From NCBI RefSeq assembly GCF_017876165.1, contig NZ_JAGINQ010000002.1, positions 186,001 to 250,000 on the forward strand: a stretch of DNA of 64,000 bases. The letters are read 5' to 3'. Each line of letters begins with the position of its first letter. Position 1 is the first letter of the stretch. The notes under the pieces are model-generated. The model saw only the letters and a program-made list of their open reading frames with translations, made no database searches and was not told where the DNA came from. Both the position numbers and the translations under genes were made by a program. This stretch comes from Azospirillum soli (GTDB lineage Bacteria > Pseudomonadota > Alphaproteobacteria > Azospirillales > Azospirillaceae). Shown in pieces: positions 17,650-26,400 of this stretch.

Positions 17650-17856
17650 TCACCGGGGTTTCGTGCCGTAGGGGCGCTGGTTGACCGGCTTGAGGCTGAT
17701 CCCCTCCTGCGTCGCCTTGCTCTGCACAGCTTCAGGGGTGCGCCCCAGCTTCAGGCCCATGACGCGGGTCGGGGTGTTCCCCTTCGCCAAGTCGCGGAGT
17801 TGATCCACTTGCTGGTCGGTCCACGGCTGCCCGTGGTGTTTCGGCTGCTTTGCCAT
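17650..17856 (-). CDS. Small SANT/Myb-like or HTH protein
   Basis: 68 residues, basic. PWTDQQVDQLRDLAKGNTPT, then MGLKLGRTPEAVQSKATQEG, is the layout of short SANT/HTH-like proteins common in Azospirillum and rhizobia: Trp, helix, then a recognition-type helix with GRT-AV-SKA. It is probably DNA-binding. It is separate from the CBASS-like pair upstream (start at 17463 on the same strand, though leftward). The role is unknown. Confidence 0.65.
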   Translation of the reverse strand: MAKQPKHHGQPWTDQQVDQLRDLAKGNTPTRVMGLKLGRTPEAVQSKATQEGISLKPVNQRPYGTKPR

Positions 17857-18263
17857 TGATCATACCTTTGGTGATGAGACAAACGGGGACTCAAGCCGGC
17901 CAACCTAGCCGGGTTTGAAGCGCGCAACCTGTTTCGCGATCAGGCGGGGGGACGGGGTGAGTGGAACTCACCCCGTCAGCCTTATGCGTCCACCAGGAAG
18001 CAAAAAGCTCGCCTGCCATAAGCAGCGGCGTAGATCCTACGGCCCTTCACGGTAATGAAAGGCCGGCAAATCCACACTTTGCCGGGCGGCGCCTCGGGCA
18101 GATCGCTCACGCGACCCTCCTCTAGGACGGGTGGTAAGCGCTATTTTCCCTTGCCCCCCAAGCACCTTCGGCATAATTCTCGTGATGCGACCCACGGGAT
18201 TGCTGAAGGGGCGGGACGGTCGCGTCAGAAGCGCTCGAACCAACGCAACGGCATCTCGTTGAC
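17857..18263. other. Intergenic with a hairpin, no convincing gene
   Basis: No credible gene. A perfect 11-bp stem (GACGGGGTGAG at 17951-17961 with 17967-17977, 5-nt loop) stands out and may be a terminator or a small-RNA end. The 80-codon leftward frame here has no ribosome site and low-complexity arginine-rich content. Confidence 0.4.
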
Positions 18264-18291
18264 GGCCAAGCAAGGGCAACCTTGCTTGGCC
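18264..18291 (-). terminator. Terminator of the winged-helix gene
   Basis: Perfect 12-bp stem GGCCAAGCAAGG / CCTTGCTTGGCC with a GCAA loop, 3 bp past the stop of the leftward gene. A GAAAC/GTTTC flank is present rather than a strong U-run. Confidence 0.65.
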
Positions 18292-18294
18292 GTT

Positions 18295-18831
18295 TCAGTC
18301 TTCGAATTCTCCTTCCGTCCGGGTCATCTGGTCCAGCAGCGGATCATCGCTGTAGACGCCGACGCCAGTGCTCATGACGCGGTACATGCCACGCCCGACG
18401 CGGCGGAGATCGCCGCGACGGTACAGGTAATAGAGCACGTTGTGCAGCGCCTTCGCATCGACGGGGCCGGACTGCTTTTCCAACTCCTTCTTGACCTCCG
18501 TCACCGACCATTCTCGCTGGTCGGTTTGACGGAAAAGACGCACGACGTTGTCAAAAACAGCGCCGCCCCGCGGAGCCGATGCCGGCTGGCCTCCCTTCAC
18601 CTCGGAGAGGCGCGTCAGATACGCAGCGCGTCGACCCGCCGGGATGAGTTCAATCAGATGGCTGACAAGCTGCGCGAGGTCAGACTGCCTTCTCTCTGCG
18701 AAAGCGATCTCCTCCTGCGCGCGCTCGATGTCGGCGCGAGCCTGGGCCAGATCATCCAACGCCTTGCCGAGCGCAGCCTCATAGGGGCTGACGGGCTCGT
18801 TCAGCGTCGTATTCTGTGGGGCTCCCGACAT
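18295..18831 (-). CDS. Coiled-coil plus winged-helix small protein
   Basis: 178 residues. Residues 20-65 form a helix rich in A, E and R (LAQARADIERAQEEIAFAER). After a short linker comes a winged-helix-like region (SVTEVKKELEKQSGPVDAKA, LHNVLYYLYRRGDLRRVGRG). The layout is that of the proteins at the element ends, although sequence likeness is weaker. GGAG lies about 10 nt before the ATG at 18831. Function unknown, probably a regulator. It has its own strong terminator. Confidence 0.6.
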   Translation of the reverse strand: MSGAPQNTTLNEPVSPYEAALGKALDDLAQARADIERAQEEIAFAERRQSDLAQLVSHLIELIPAGRRAAYLTRLSEVKGGQPASAPRGGAVFDNVVRLFRQTDQREWSVTEVKKELEKQSGPVDAKALHNVLYYLYRRGDLRRVGRGMYRVMSTGVGVYSDDPLLDQMTRTEGEFED

Positions 18832-19818
18832 GCCTGACAACTCCACTCAGCAAGTCAGCCTTAGATGTGACTCCGTTCCTTGCGACGGTCAAGCCCCTTG
18901 AGTCGAGAAAGAGGAGTCGTTGGAATCGGTTAGGGTGTGCGGCGTCTTTTGCCGAAGATTGTTCGCGCGTCGAGTTCAGGAATCCTTGCACATCTTGGCA
19001 ACGATGCCAGCAGGTCCGTCAGCGTACATTCGCTAAGAAACAAGCGCAGCGTTGCGACGGCACGCACCATTCATTGCGATCTCAAAACGATGGTTCTTTT
19101 AAAACGGCGAGGGAAAAGCCGTGGGCGTTCTTTCCCGTCTCCATTCCCGTTCCTTTCGACGTTCCAAAACCGTTCCCTTCGACGTCTCAAAACCGTTCCC
19201 AAAACCGTTCCAATATCCGTCGCGGCGGCGTGCCATTCAATGTGGCAATCGCCGTCCTGGCCCCATGCGAACGGCGTTCGCCACGGCCGCACTTTTTCCA
19301 TCCCTTGTTCATTCCGAACACTGTATCGGATAGTATCCCATTGACTGTCTCTAAGACGTGGCATTTCCTATACCCGCATAGGTACAATACCCATGACGGA
19401 GCGGCGCTCGCTAACAGTGAAATTTGCAAAAATCAGGCTCTCATAAGCCTTTGCAGATTACGTCATTGAGGGTGAGCGCGGCGCTGACGATTGAAAAATT
19501 GCGGGATATGCCCGAAGATTCGGCTTAACAAACGCCGTTTCTGCTGTTTCAATTGCTAAGCGCAGTCAGAATCCGCCACGCACCGTGAGCGGTGCGCACC
19601 CTGATTTCCTTACATATAGGAGAGGCGGCATGTAGCCGAGCCGGAGCGCAGCAGCGCCTCATGGAGGCAGATGGGCCAGCCGTACCACCGGCCAGCCCTC
19701 GCCCGACCTCAACCAAGCGGTAAGGTCCGATACGCGTCAGTTACGTAATCGGAACAATCGCTGAACACACCTGCCGTGTCAAGTCTACGGCTTGACGCGC
19801 CGAGGAGGTATTTGTTCC
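18832..19818. other. About 1 kb without a supported gene; contains short tandem repeats
   Basis: Frames in this stretch lack ribosome sites and have atypical, serine/arginine-rich content. It includes the CCGTTCC repeat array (19147-19215). A GTCAAG-N7-CTTGAC hairpin (about 19779-19797) ends just before the ribosome site of the next gene. It may hold a regulatory RNA or the remains of older cargo. Confidence 0.4.
19147..19215. repeat. Short tandem repeat with unit CCGTTCC..AAAA
   Basis: Two 23-bp units (19147-19169 and 19170-19192, 20/23 matches) are followed by truncated units at 19193-19204 and 19205-19215. All begin CCGTTCC, and most end AAAA. On the other strand this reads as GGAACGG repeated at 12-23 bp intervals, like an array of protein sites. 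Confidence 0.7.
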
Positions 19819-20055
19819 GTGTCCAAAATAATCCGTGCCAATCCAGTACTCGTCGGAATGATTCGTTGCGCGGCATGGCGTAAGGGATGGCAGCCGACCA
19901 GAACAGCCGAGTTCTTCGGGGTCAGTGTTTCGTGGGCCTCCAAACTGGCAAACCCAGGGAAATACCCGTTTATCGCGTGGCAGGGGCCGATCGAGTTCGA
20001 CGACTCGGATCGCGCCGGCACGCTTGTGCGCGTCGCCGCATGGAGGCGGTCATGA
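19819..20055 (+). CDS. Small HTH-like protein
   Basis: 78 residues from the GTG at 19819, chosen because GAGGAGG lies 10 nt upstream. MIRCAAWRKGWQPTRTAEFF with GVSVSWASKLANPGKYPF looks like a short helix-turn-helix. The stop overlaps the next start as ATGA, so the two genes are translationally coupled. Function unknown. Confidence 0.5.
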   Translation: MSKIIRANPVLVGMIRCAAWRKGWQPTRTAEFFGVSVSWASKLANPGKYPFIAWQGPIEFDDSDRAGTLVRVAAWRRS

Positions 20056-20507
20056 GCGCCGAGCCGCCAAAGCTACGGGAGGTGGCGGACGAGCTGCGCC
20101 AAGCCAGCACATTCCTAGCGGGCATGGCCGCCGGGATCGACTATGCCGCCAACTATTCTGCGGGCGACACGCCTCCGGCCAGCGAGCCCTCACCGCCGCC
20201 GCGCAGCGAATACCGCTCACAGCGACAACCGACGCAACGGCCGATTCTGGATCTCATGCGCGACCTCGGCGAGCCGATCACAGTCAGCGAGCTGATGCGG
20301 ACCTTGAGGTCCCATGGCCTCGATCCCCTACGTCCAACGGTGATTCAGGTGATGCAGCGCCTCGTCCGCCGTGGCCTCGCCAAGCAGATCGGTCACCGGT
20401 ACCAACTCATTCGGGCCGATGGTGATCAAACCGAGGTGGTGTCCGAACTCTCGGCGTTTTTGCCGCAGGGCTTACCGCGCCCCAGCGGCACCAATTCGGA
20501 GGGCTGA
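20052..20507 (+). CDS. Winged-helix protein with helical N-terminus
   Basis: 151 residues. A helical start (KLREVADELRQASTFLAGMA) is followed by a Pro/Ser-rich linker and a winged-helix-like domain (PILDLMRDLGEPITVSELMR, VIQVMQRLVRRGLAKQIGHR). The arrangement parallels the other coiled-coil/winged-helix proteins of this element. It overlaps the preceding gene by 4 bp and ends 5 bp from the convergent DUF6471-type gene. Role unknown. Confidence 0.6.
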   Translation: MSAEPPKLREVADELRQASTFLAGMAAGIDYAANYSAGDTPPASEPSPPPRSEYRSQRQPTQRPILDLMRDLGEPITVSELMRTLRSHGLDPLRPTVIQVMQRLVRRGLAKQIGHRYQLIRADGDQTEVVSELSAFLPQGLPRPSGTNSEG

Positions 20508-20512
20508 GCATG

Positions 20513-20785
20513 TCAGGTTTTGGTATCCTGCGGTCGGTGCTCCGCCACCTGAGCGAGCCACTCTGGCCGTTCGTCGAGCGCCGCCATCACCTGCAGCAAG
20601 AATGCAGCCGTGAACCCCTTACGGTTGATCCTGTTCGCCAGGGAAACCCGGTCCATCTCCAGCCCGGCGGCGCTCAGCCGCCGGGCAAGCTCCGGGTAGT
20701 CGACGCCCTTAGCGCGCATGGCCTCCTTCAGATAGTTGACCACCGCCTCCCGCCAGGCATCCTCGGGAAGGGTACTGAGATCCAC
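20513..20785 (-). CDS. DUF6471-type small protein, probable IS1595 partner/regulator
   Basis: 90 residues. PEDAWREAVVNYLKEAMRAK, then GVDYPELARRLSAAGLEMD and NRINRKGFTAAFLLQVMAAL, is the helix-turn-helix-like DUF6471 pattern as I recall it, often found next to IS1595 transposases. The start is the GTG at 20785, because AGGAGG sits 7 nt before it; that Shine-Dalgarno is itself translated in the longer frame. It is divergent from the transposase, with two shared-core palindromes between them, so it may repress itself and the transposase. That role is inference. Confidence 0.65.
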   Translation of the reverse strand: MDLSTLPEDAWREAVVNYLKEAMRAKGVDYPELARRLSAAGLEMDRVSLANRINRKGFTAAFLLQVMAALDERPEWLAQVAEHRPQDTKT

Positions 20786-20800
20786 GCTTGGCCTCCTGAG

Positions 20801-20885
20801 CAAGTCCGAACGTCATCGAAATCGATGACGTTCGGACTTGGAACGGAACGAGAACGACGGTATAACGTCATCGAAATCGATGACG
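20801..20885. promoter_or_regulatory. Paired palindromes between the DUF6471 and transposase genes
   Basis: A perfect 18-bp inverted repeat, CAAGTCCGAACGTCATCG (20801-20818) with 20823-20840 around AAAT, is followed by a shorter copy of the same core (CGTCATCG-AAAT-CGATGACG, 20866-20885). The two cores are identical over 20 bp, which points to one protein binding both. The second ends 11 nt before the transposase ATG, so binding would block its expression. Confidence 0.75.
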
Positions 20886-20896
20886 CCAACTGCCCG

Positions 20897-21919
20897 ATGC
20901 CGCTGCACTTCCTGAAAACGGCCAAGGCCCGCACCCTCTCGGTCAAGCGCGTGATGCGCATGACCGAGGAGGAGGCCGTCGCCGAATTTCAGAAGCTGCG
21001 ATGGCCCGACACCAATGGTGAGCCGGTCTGCCCCCATTGCGACTGCCCGCGCTGCTACAACATCCGGACTCGCAAGATCTTCAAGTGCTCGGCCTGCCGC
21101 AAGACCTTCTCGGTGACCTCGGGCACGATCTTTCATTCCGCCAAGCTCGAACTCCGCGACTACCTGGGCGTGATCGCCCTGTTCGTGAACGCGGTGAAGG
21201 GCATTTCGGCGCTGCAGATCTCACGCGATATCGGTATCTCCTACAAAGCCGCCTTCGTGCTGCTGCACAAGCTGCGCGAATCGATAGACCACGCCCGCAA
21301 CGGGCTGAAACTCGGCGGCGAGGTGGAGATCGACGGCGCCTACTACGGCGGCCATGTGCGCCCGCCGAACACCGGCCGTGAAGGCAAGCGTCCCGACGCA
21401 AAGACCGCAAAGACCCGCAAACAGTGCGTGCTGACCATGGTTGCGCGCGGCGGGGCGACCGTGCCAGTCGTCGTCCGATCGGAGAACACCGAAGAGGTGC
21501 TGGCCGCCACCGCGAAGCATCTGCTTCCGGACACCAAGGTCTATGCCGACGAGCATGGCTCCTACGACGCGCTGCACGCCCGCTACGAGATGCACCGGAT
21601 CAATCATCGCCTGAAGTACGCCGAGGGCGATGTCTCGACCAACCAGGCCGAGTCGTTCCATTCGCGCATGCGCCGCGGGGAGATCGGCCAGTATCACCGG
21701 ATCAGTGGCCGGCTGCTGCATCGCTACGCCTTCGAGATGGCGTACCGGTCCGACCGACGGCGTGTCGACAACGGTGCGACCTATACGGAACTGGGGCAAA
21801 TGGCTTTGTCGCATCCAGTGTCCCGGGAATGGAAGGGGTATTGGCAGAAGAGGGCGCCGGGGATTGACAAGCCGCCGGGTGTGTCCGGTGGGGCTGCGGC
21901 GACGGGTGGCGCTTGCTGA
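20897..21919 (+). CDS. tnp: IS1595-family transposase
   Basis: 340 residues, a full-length IS1595-type DDE(N) enzyme. It starts MPLHFLKTAKARTLSV like its relatives. A zinc ribbon (CPHC at Cys45/48, CSAC at Cys64/67) recognises DNA. An HTH-like region follows (LQISRDIGISYKAAFVLLHK). Catalytic positions are Asp146 (VEIDGAYYGGH), Asp218 (VYADEHGSYD) and Glu252 (TNQAESFHSRMR). All are intact. The ATG at 20897 has no clear ribosome site; a longer frame starts at 20825 inside the palindrome. No separate inverted repeats flank this gene, so the 22-kb element ends are its likely substrate. IS1595 members make 8-bp duplications, as found at 7380 and 29341. Confidence 0.92.
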   Translation: MPLHFLKTAKARTLSVKRVMRMTEEEAVAEFQKLRWPDTNGEPVCPHCDCPRCYNIRTRKIFKCSACRKTFSVTSGTIFHSAKLELRDYLGVIALFVNAVKGISALQISRDIGISYKAAFVLLHKLRESIDHARNGLKLGGEVEIDGAYYGGHVRPPNTGREGKRPDAKTAKTRKQCVLTMVARGGATVPVVVRSENTEEVLAATAKHLLPDTKVYADEHGSYDALHARYEMHRINHRLKYAEGDVSTNQAESFHSRMRRGEIGQYHRISGRLLHRYAFEMAYRSDRRRVDNGATYTELGQMALSHPVSREWKGYWQKRAPGIDKPPGVSGGAAATGGAC

Positions 21920-22197
21920 ATTTTGTATGCGCCGCGCAGCCGACACATACGAATGTATGATACGTACACGATATGTTGTGCCGTTCTTACGTCTCTAGAC
22001 TCAACATCTTGCGGCCGGCCCAGGTTGCTGCTATGTTCCGCGCCAAGGTGGTAGGACCACCGCGGTCGATTTTTCCGGGCTCACGGACTGTGTGGCCCGG
22101 CAGGTTGAAATCAGGGGCCGGCCCTAATTCGGGCCTTTGACCGTCCCGCCGAAACCTGAGACCGAACTGGCTTTTTAATCGAATGGAGCGAGCAACC

Positions 22198-23319
22198 ATG
22201 GCCGCCCACAAGGTGAGCTTTTTCGCATCGGGCAACGGCGACAGCGTGCTGCTGGAGGCTGGTGGCACGACGATCATGACCGACATCCACTACTGCAAGG
22301 GAAACGCCGATCCGAACGACGACGAGAAGCCGGACTTTGCGCCGAAAATCCGTGAAGCCTGCACGGACAACAAACTCGACCTGTTTGTGCTGACCCATCC
22401 CGATAAGGACCATGTGCGCGGCGCCGGCGACATCTTCCATCTCGGCAAGCCTGAGGATTGGGACGAGGACCCCGACGAGGGCGATCCCCTGATTCTCATC
22501 AAGGAGATCTGGTGCAGCCCGTACGCGGCCAACGGCGCTTACGAAACCGACGAATCGAAGCCGCTGCTGAAGGAGATCAAGCGGCGCAAGGAGCTGATGG
22601 GCACCGAGGAGGGCAAGAAGGACGGCAATCGCCTCGCCATCCGCAGCGTCGACGACGAGGAGGTGAGCGGAACGATCGGCAACGCCCAGTGGCGGGTCCT
22701 CGCGCCCACCAAAGCGGAAGCGGACATCCCGGAGCCCAAGGAGGGCGAGGAGCGGGAGAGTTGCAACCGCACCAGCCTCGGCATCCAGTGGACGGTCAAC
22801 GTCTGGGGCGGGGCGAACAAGATCCTCCTGCTCGGCGACGCCACGGTGGACGTCCTGGAACGCATTCATGACGAGATCTTCACCGAAGACCCGAATGCGC
22901 TGGACTGGCACATTCTCCTCGCCCCGCATCATTGTTCGCGGCGCTCCATCGGGCGCGTCTCGAACCCCAACAAGGACGAGGAGTTCGAGGAGTCGAAAAA
23001 GGCGCTCGACGCCCTCGGACGCCAGCAGGGCAACGGTTTCATCGTGTCGTCCAGCCGCAAGTTCGGACGGGGGGCCACGCCGCCGAGCACGCACGCCCGC
23101 AACCGGTATCACAAGATCCTGGCGCGCACCGACGATCTCAAGAAGGTCACCGAGGAGGACCGCAAGCGCTTCCTGGTCACCGGCGGCGACTCGAAGAATG
23201 CGCCCGAGCACGTGGTGTTCGACCTGACGATCCTCGGCCCGTCCCTCCGAGCCGAAACCAAGGCCGTCGCCGCGCCGGCGGTCGCCTCCTCGGTCGGCCG
23301 GGGTGGGGGCTATGGCTGA
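22198..23319 (+). CDS. Metallo-beta-lactamase-fold hydrolase, first gene of the E2-E1-JAB operon
   Basis: 373 residues. VSFFASGNGDSVLLEAGG opens an MBL fold of the ComEC-like type. The metal motif is LTHPDKDHVRG (His67, Asp69, Asp71, His72), with later ligands likely in LLLGDAT and LLAPHHCSRRS. The 22198 ATG has GGAG at good distance, unlike the ATG five codons earlier. The stop overlaps the start of the E2-E1-JAB gene by 8 bp, so they are coupled. MBL proteins have been described beside bacterial E1/E2/JAB genes; the substrate is unknown, perhaps a nucleic acid or a conjugate. Confidence 0.85.
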   Translation: MAAHKVSFFASGNGDSVLLEAGGTTIMTDIHYCKGNADPNDDEKPDFAPKIREACTDNKLDLFVLTHPDKDHVRGAGDIFHLGKPEDWDEDPDEGDPLILIKEIWCSPYAANGAYETDESKPLLKEIKRRKELMGTEEGKKDGNRLAIRSVDDEEVSGTIGNAQWRVLAPTKAEADIPEPKEGEERESCNRTSLGIQWTVNVWGGANKILLLGDATVDVLERIHDEIFTEDPNALDWHILLAPHHCSRRSIGRVSNPNKDEEFEESKKALDALGRQQGNGFIVSSSRKFGRGATPPSTHARNRYHKILARTDDLKKVTEEDRKRFLVTGGDSKNAPEHVVFDLTILGPSLRAETKAVAAPAVASSVGRGGGYG

Positions 23320-25672
23320 CGCCTGGCTGAAGCTCGCCCCGGAGGCGTGGCCGGCGGCCGCCCGCTACGAAATCGCCGGAATCGAGCGCGTCGACGGCGT
23401 GGTGAGCGGCACGGCGGAGGTGTGGCGCGCCGAAGCGGACGCGGAGGCGCCGTGGGGGCGTTTCCACATCCGCTTCGGCATGGCCGCCCCGGGCCTGCCG
23501 GAGCCGGTCGTGTCCTTCCAGAACCCCGAGCCCATCATCCTGGCTTGGTCCGATGCGGGGCAGGTTGGGCGCATGGCCCCGGTGGTTCTGAGCGGGCGTG
23601 ACGACTTTCCGCGCGACCTTAAGCATCTCAACCCGTTTCCGGAGGGCTGGCCGGCCAGCTTCTGCCTTTCCCTGGCCGGGCTAAACGACATCTACCAGCG
23701 TTTCGGCATTGTCGGCGTCGTCCAACGCTTGCGGCAATGGCTGGTCGATGCGGCGGCCGGGTCGCTGGACGCCGACGGCTGGCACCCCGTGCCCCTGGCG
23801 TCGTTGCCGCAGGGCCGCCGCGCCGTCGCGCTCCTGGTCGATCCGGCCTTTGTCCAGGAACTGGCCGCCGGAGGAGCGGCAGATGGCTTCGTGGCCGGCG
23901 TGGCGCGTGGAACCGAGCACTGGACCTATGCGATTCCGGCCGTGCATGCGGTGGAGGGAGGGCGCGGCTGTCCTTCTCCGCTGGCCGAAGCCCGAAGTCG
24001 TTACATCGAGGACGAGCGTCAGGCCGGCCTGCGGTGCGAGCATTTTCCCTGGGCGCTCGTGTGGAACCACGAGGCGACGGAAGCGCCGACCTTCGGCTAC
24101 GTGGAAAAGCTCGGCGACCTGCTGGAGCGGCTCGCGCCGGTTGGCCTGCGCGAGCGGGCGACGGCGGCCATCGTGAGCGTCGAGGCCCAGAACGTCGTGC
24201 GCCGGATCAAAAACCATGACAAGGCAATGCTGTTGCTGGTCGCCATCCGGCGTCCGCGCCCGCTGATGCCGGGCATGCAGGGGCTGTCCTCCGACCCACT
24301 CGCCCGCTCCTACGAGCTTGCTGCTTATCTGATCACGGGGCCCACGGAGCGTGGCATGGCCGACGAAGCCAACGCGGTGATCCAGTGTGCGCCCAGGTCG
24401 TGGGCCAGCCCGGCTGTCTTCCGTCACACCAGTGGCGTGCCCCCGCTGGCCGGCGTGGCGGTCTTCGGCGCCGGCGCGCTGGGCAGCGCCCTAGTCGACC
24501 TCGGCCTGCGGGCGGGCCTCGACGACCTCAGCGTTTTCGACAAGGACTTCATCGAGCCCCACAACCTTGCCCGCCACGGCGCCCTCTTCGCCGACATCGG
24601 CAGTCCCAAGGCCAAATGGGCGGAAGGCTTCGCCAAGGCCCTCGGTCCCGTTGCCGCCGAGGGCGCTCCGGATCTCCTCGGCCGTAAAGCTGAATTTTGG
24701 GTGCGCGGGCACACTCTCGACGTGATCAGCGCGACGGACGAAGAGCTGAAGTCGAAGTTGACCTCCGCCCGGGTGCTGGTCGACGCGACGGCCAACGCCT
24801 TGGTCCGGTCGCGACTGTGCGCCTTGACGCCGGCCCGTCGGGTGATACGGGCGGAGATCTTCGACCAAGGGCGCCTTGGGGTATTGTGCGTGGGGGCCGC
24901 CACGCACAATCCGGACCCCTTTGACCTCTACCATGTGCTCTGCACGCTGTACGGCCGCGACGATGCCGTGAAGGAATGGCTCCGGAATGAGCACGCCGGC
25001 CAGGTTGGACTCGAAGAGATGATCGTGGGCTTCGGCTGCGCGTCGACCACGGTGCGCTTGCCGAAGTGGGCGGTGGACCTGCACGCTACGGCGTTCATGC
25101 CCTCGCTGGTCGACGCGATGCGTGCCGAAGGCGCGGTTCCGGGAGCTGGGGTCGGCATCAACGCCTTGAACGACCGGCTGCAGCCACGCGGCTGGCGTTG
25201 GTACGACGTGCCGGCTTTCCATGAGTTTGTCAGGCCCGATATCGGCTGGTCCGTGCGCGTCCATCCCGAGGCGCTGGAACGGATCCGCACCCTGCGCGGC
25301 GCCGCGCTTCCAGCCGAGACCGGTGGCTACCTGTTCGGCGGCTGGGACCGTGATCTGAAGCGCGTGACCGTGGTCGCGGTGACGCCGGCGCCGCCGGGGA
25401 CCTCCGGCACGGCATCGGACCTCGCTTTGGCGAGCGTGGACCAGTGCCCGACGGCGGCGGCGCTGCTGCGCCGGAGCGCCGGACGGCTCCACCTCGTCGG
25501 CACGTGGCACAGCCACCCGGATGGCTGCCCCAGGCCCTCGGGCAAGGATGTGGTCACCATGTCGGCAATGGCGGCGGACAACCGAATCATCGGCATGCCC
25601 ACTCTGATGCTCATCCAGGCCGACGGCCCGTGGCCGGCGATTGCCCTTTCCTGTGGTGGTGACGACCAATGA
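23312..25672 (+). CDS. E2-E1-JAB triple-fusion protein (ubiquitin-like conjugation)
   Basis: 786 residues combining three steps of ubiquitin-like chemistry. An E2-like domain spans about 60-155: FPRDLKHLNPFPEGWPASFC places the candidate catalytic Cys at 118, and a VVQRLRQWLVDAAAGSL helix follows. An E1/ThiF adenylation domain starts at about 383, with the nucleotide motif VFGAGALGSAL and the acidic FDKDFIEPHNLARH. A C-terminal JAB/MPN+ metalloprotease spans about 665-770: ETGGYLFGG and HSHPDGCPRPSGKD give the Glu and the HxHx(7)SxxD zinc site. It is coupled to the MBL gene before it and to the membrane gene after it (ATGA). No ubiquitin-like gene is visible nearby. Confidence 0.88.
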   Translation: MADAWLKLAPEAWPAAARYEIAGIERVDGVVSGTAEVWRAEADAEAPWGRFHIRFGMAAPGLPEPVVSFQNPEPIILAWSDAGQVGRMAPVVLSGRDDFPRDLKHLNPFPEGWPASFCLSLAGLNDIYQRFGIVGVVQRLRQWLVDAAAGSLDADGWHPVPLASLPQGRRAVALLVDPAFVQELAAGGAADGFVAGVARGTEHWTYAIPAVHAVEGGRGCPSPLAEARSRYIEDERQAGLRCEHFPWALVWNHEATEAPTFGYVEKLGDLLERLAPVGLRERATAAIVSVEAQNVVRRIKNHDKAMLLLVAIRRPRPLMPGMQGLSSDPLARSYELAAYLITGPTERGMADEANAVIQCAPRSWASPAVFRHTSGVPPLAGVAVFGAGALGSALVDLGLRAGLDDLSVFDKDFIEPHNLARHGALFADIGSPKAKWAEGFAKALGPVAAEGAPDLLGRKAEFWVRGHTLDVISATDEELKSKLTSARVLVDATANALVRSRLCALTPARRVIRAEIFDQGRLGVLCVGAATHNPDPFDLYHVLCTLYGRDDAVKEWLRNEHAGQVGLEEMIVGFGCASTTVRLPKWAVDLHATAFMPSLVDAMRAEGAVPGAGVGINALNDRLQPRGWRWYDVPAFHEFVRPDIGWSVRVHPEALERIRTLRGAALPAETGGYLFGGWDRDLKRVTVVAVTPAPPGTSGTASDLALASVDQCPTAAALLRRSAGRLHLVGTWHSHPDGCPRPSGKDVVTMSAMAADNRIIGMPTLMLIQADGPWPAIALSCGGDDQ

Positions 25673-26379
25673 AGTACGAACTCACGGCGCGCCAAGTTCC
25701 AGCGCTTTTCACGTTGCTTCCCGCCGCCCTCGCCTTGGCCGCCGCCGGGCCCGAGCAATGGAAGTCCGTGCAGTCCCTGCTGACCATCGCGACCGCCGTT
25801 GGTGCCCAGATCGTCTTGGCGAAGTTCGCCCGGTATGTCGGCCAGCGGCAGCAGGACCGGATGTGGGCGAAGTGGGGAGGGAACCCGACCGCGCTGTTGC
25901 TCCGGCACACCGACACCACGTTCGCCGTGCCGACGAAGGAACGCTACCGCGCGTTCCTGGCCGGGGTACTCGGACACCCGATGCCGAGCGCCGAGGAGGA
26001 ACGCCGCGACCCACGGGGGGCCATGCAGGTTTACGAAAGCGCCATCGACTATCTGCGGAGCGCCACGCGGTCGGCGAAGGACTATCCGCTCGTGCTGACC
26101 GAGAACATCAACTACGGCTTGGCGCGCAACCTGTACGGCCTCAAGCCCTACGGCATTCTGATCTGCCTGCTTTCCCTTGTCGCGATCGCCTGGCGCGGGC
26201 TGCCCGACCCAGCGTGTGGCACGAGCGAACCGACGGCGTTGATGCTGGTGGCTGGTGGGTCGGTCGGCATCATGCTGGCCGGCTGGATTTTCTGGGTTGG
26301 CGAGGCGTGGGTGCAGCGATGCTCGACCAGCTATGCAAAGGCTCTGCTTGAGACTACAGAACACCTCCGACGTCAATGA
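25669..26379 (+). CDS. Multi-span membrane protein, third gene of the E2-E1-JAB operon
   Basis: 236 residues. Hydrophobic segments lie at about 10-28 and 37-54, then 154-174 and 184-210. The central cytoplasmic stretch (QQDRMWAKWGGNPTALLLRH, later RDPRGAMQVYESAIDYLRSA) is soluble. The gene starts inside the stop of the E2-E1-JAB gene (ATGA), which argues for joint function. It could be the membrane effector or the modified target of the system. I do not recognise the family. Confidence 0.7.
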   Translation: MKYELTARQVPALFTLLPAALALAAAGPEQWKSVQSLLTIATAVGAQIVLAKFARYVGQRQQDRMWAKWGGNPTALLLRHTDTTFAVPTKERYRAFLAGVLGHPMPSAEEERRDPRGAMQVYESAIDYLRSATRSAKDYPLVLTENINYGLARNLYGLKPYGILICLLSLVAIAWRGLPDPACGTSEPTALMLVAGGSVGIMLAGWIFWVGEAWVQRCSTSYAKALLETTEHLRRQ

Positions 26380-26400
26380 AAAGGTTCGAGGCCATACAGA

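Noticed and set aside
19147..19215. CRISPR array
   Set aside because: Units are contiguous without spacers and there are no cas genes.
18816..19469. A 217-codon rightward gene
   Set aside because: No ribosome site, Ser/Arg/Pro-rich composition, runs across the tandem repeat and resembles no family.
22198..26379. Type II CBASS together with the CD-NTase at 16.6-17.5 kb
   Set aside because: The two are more than 4.7 kb apart, on opposite strands and separated by the transposase; the CD-NTase has its own SLATT partner. A functional link is not supported.
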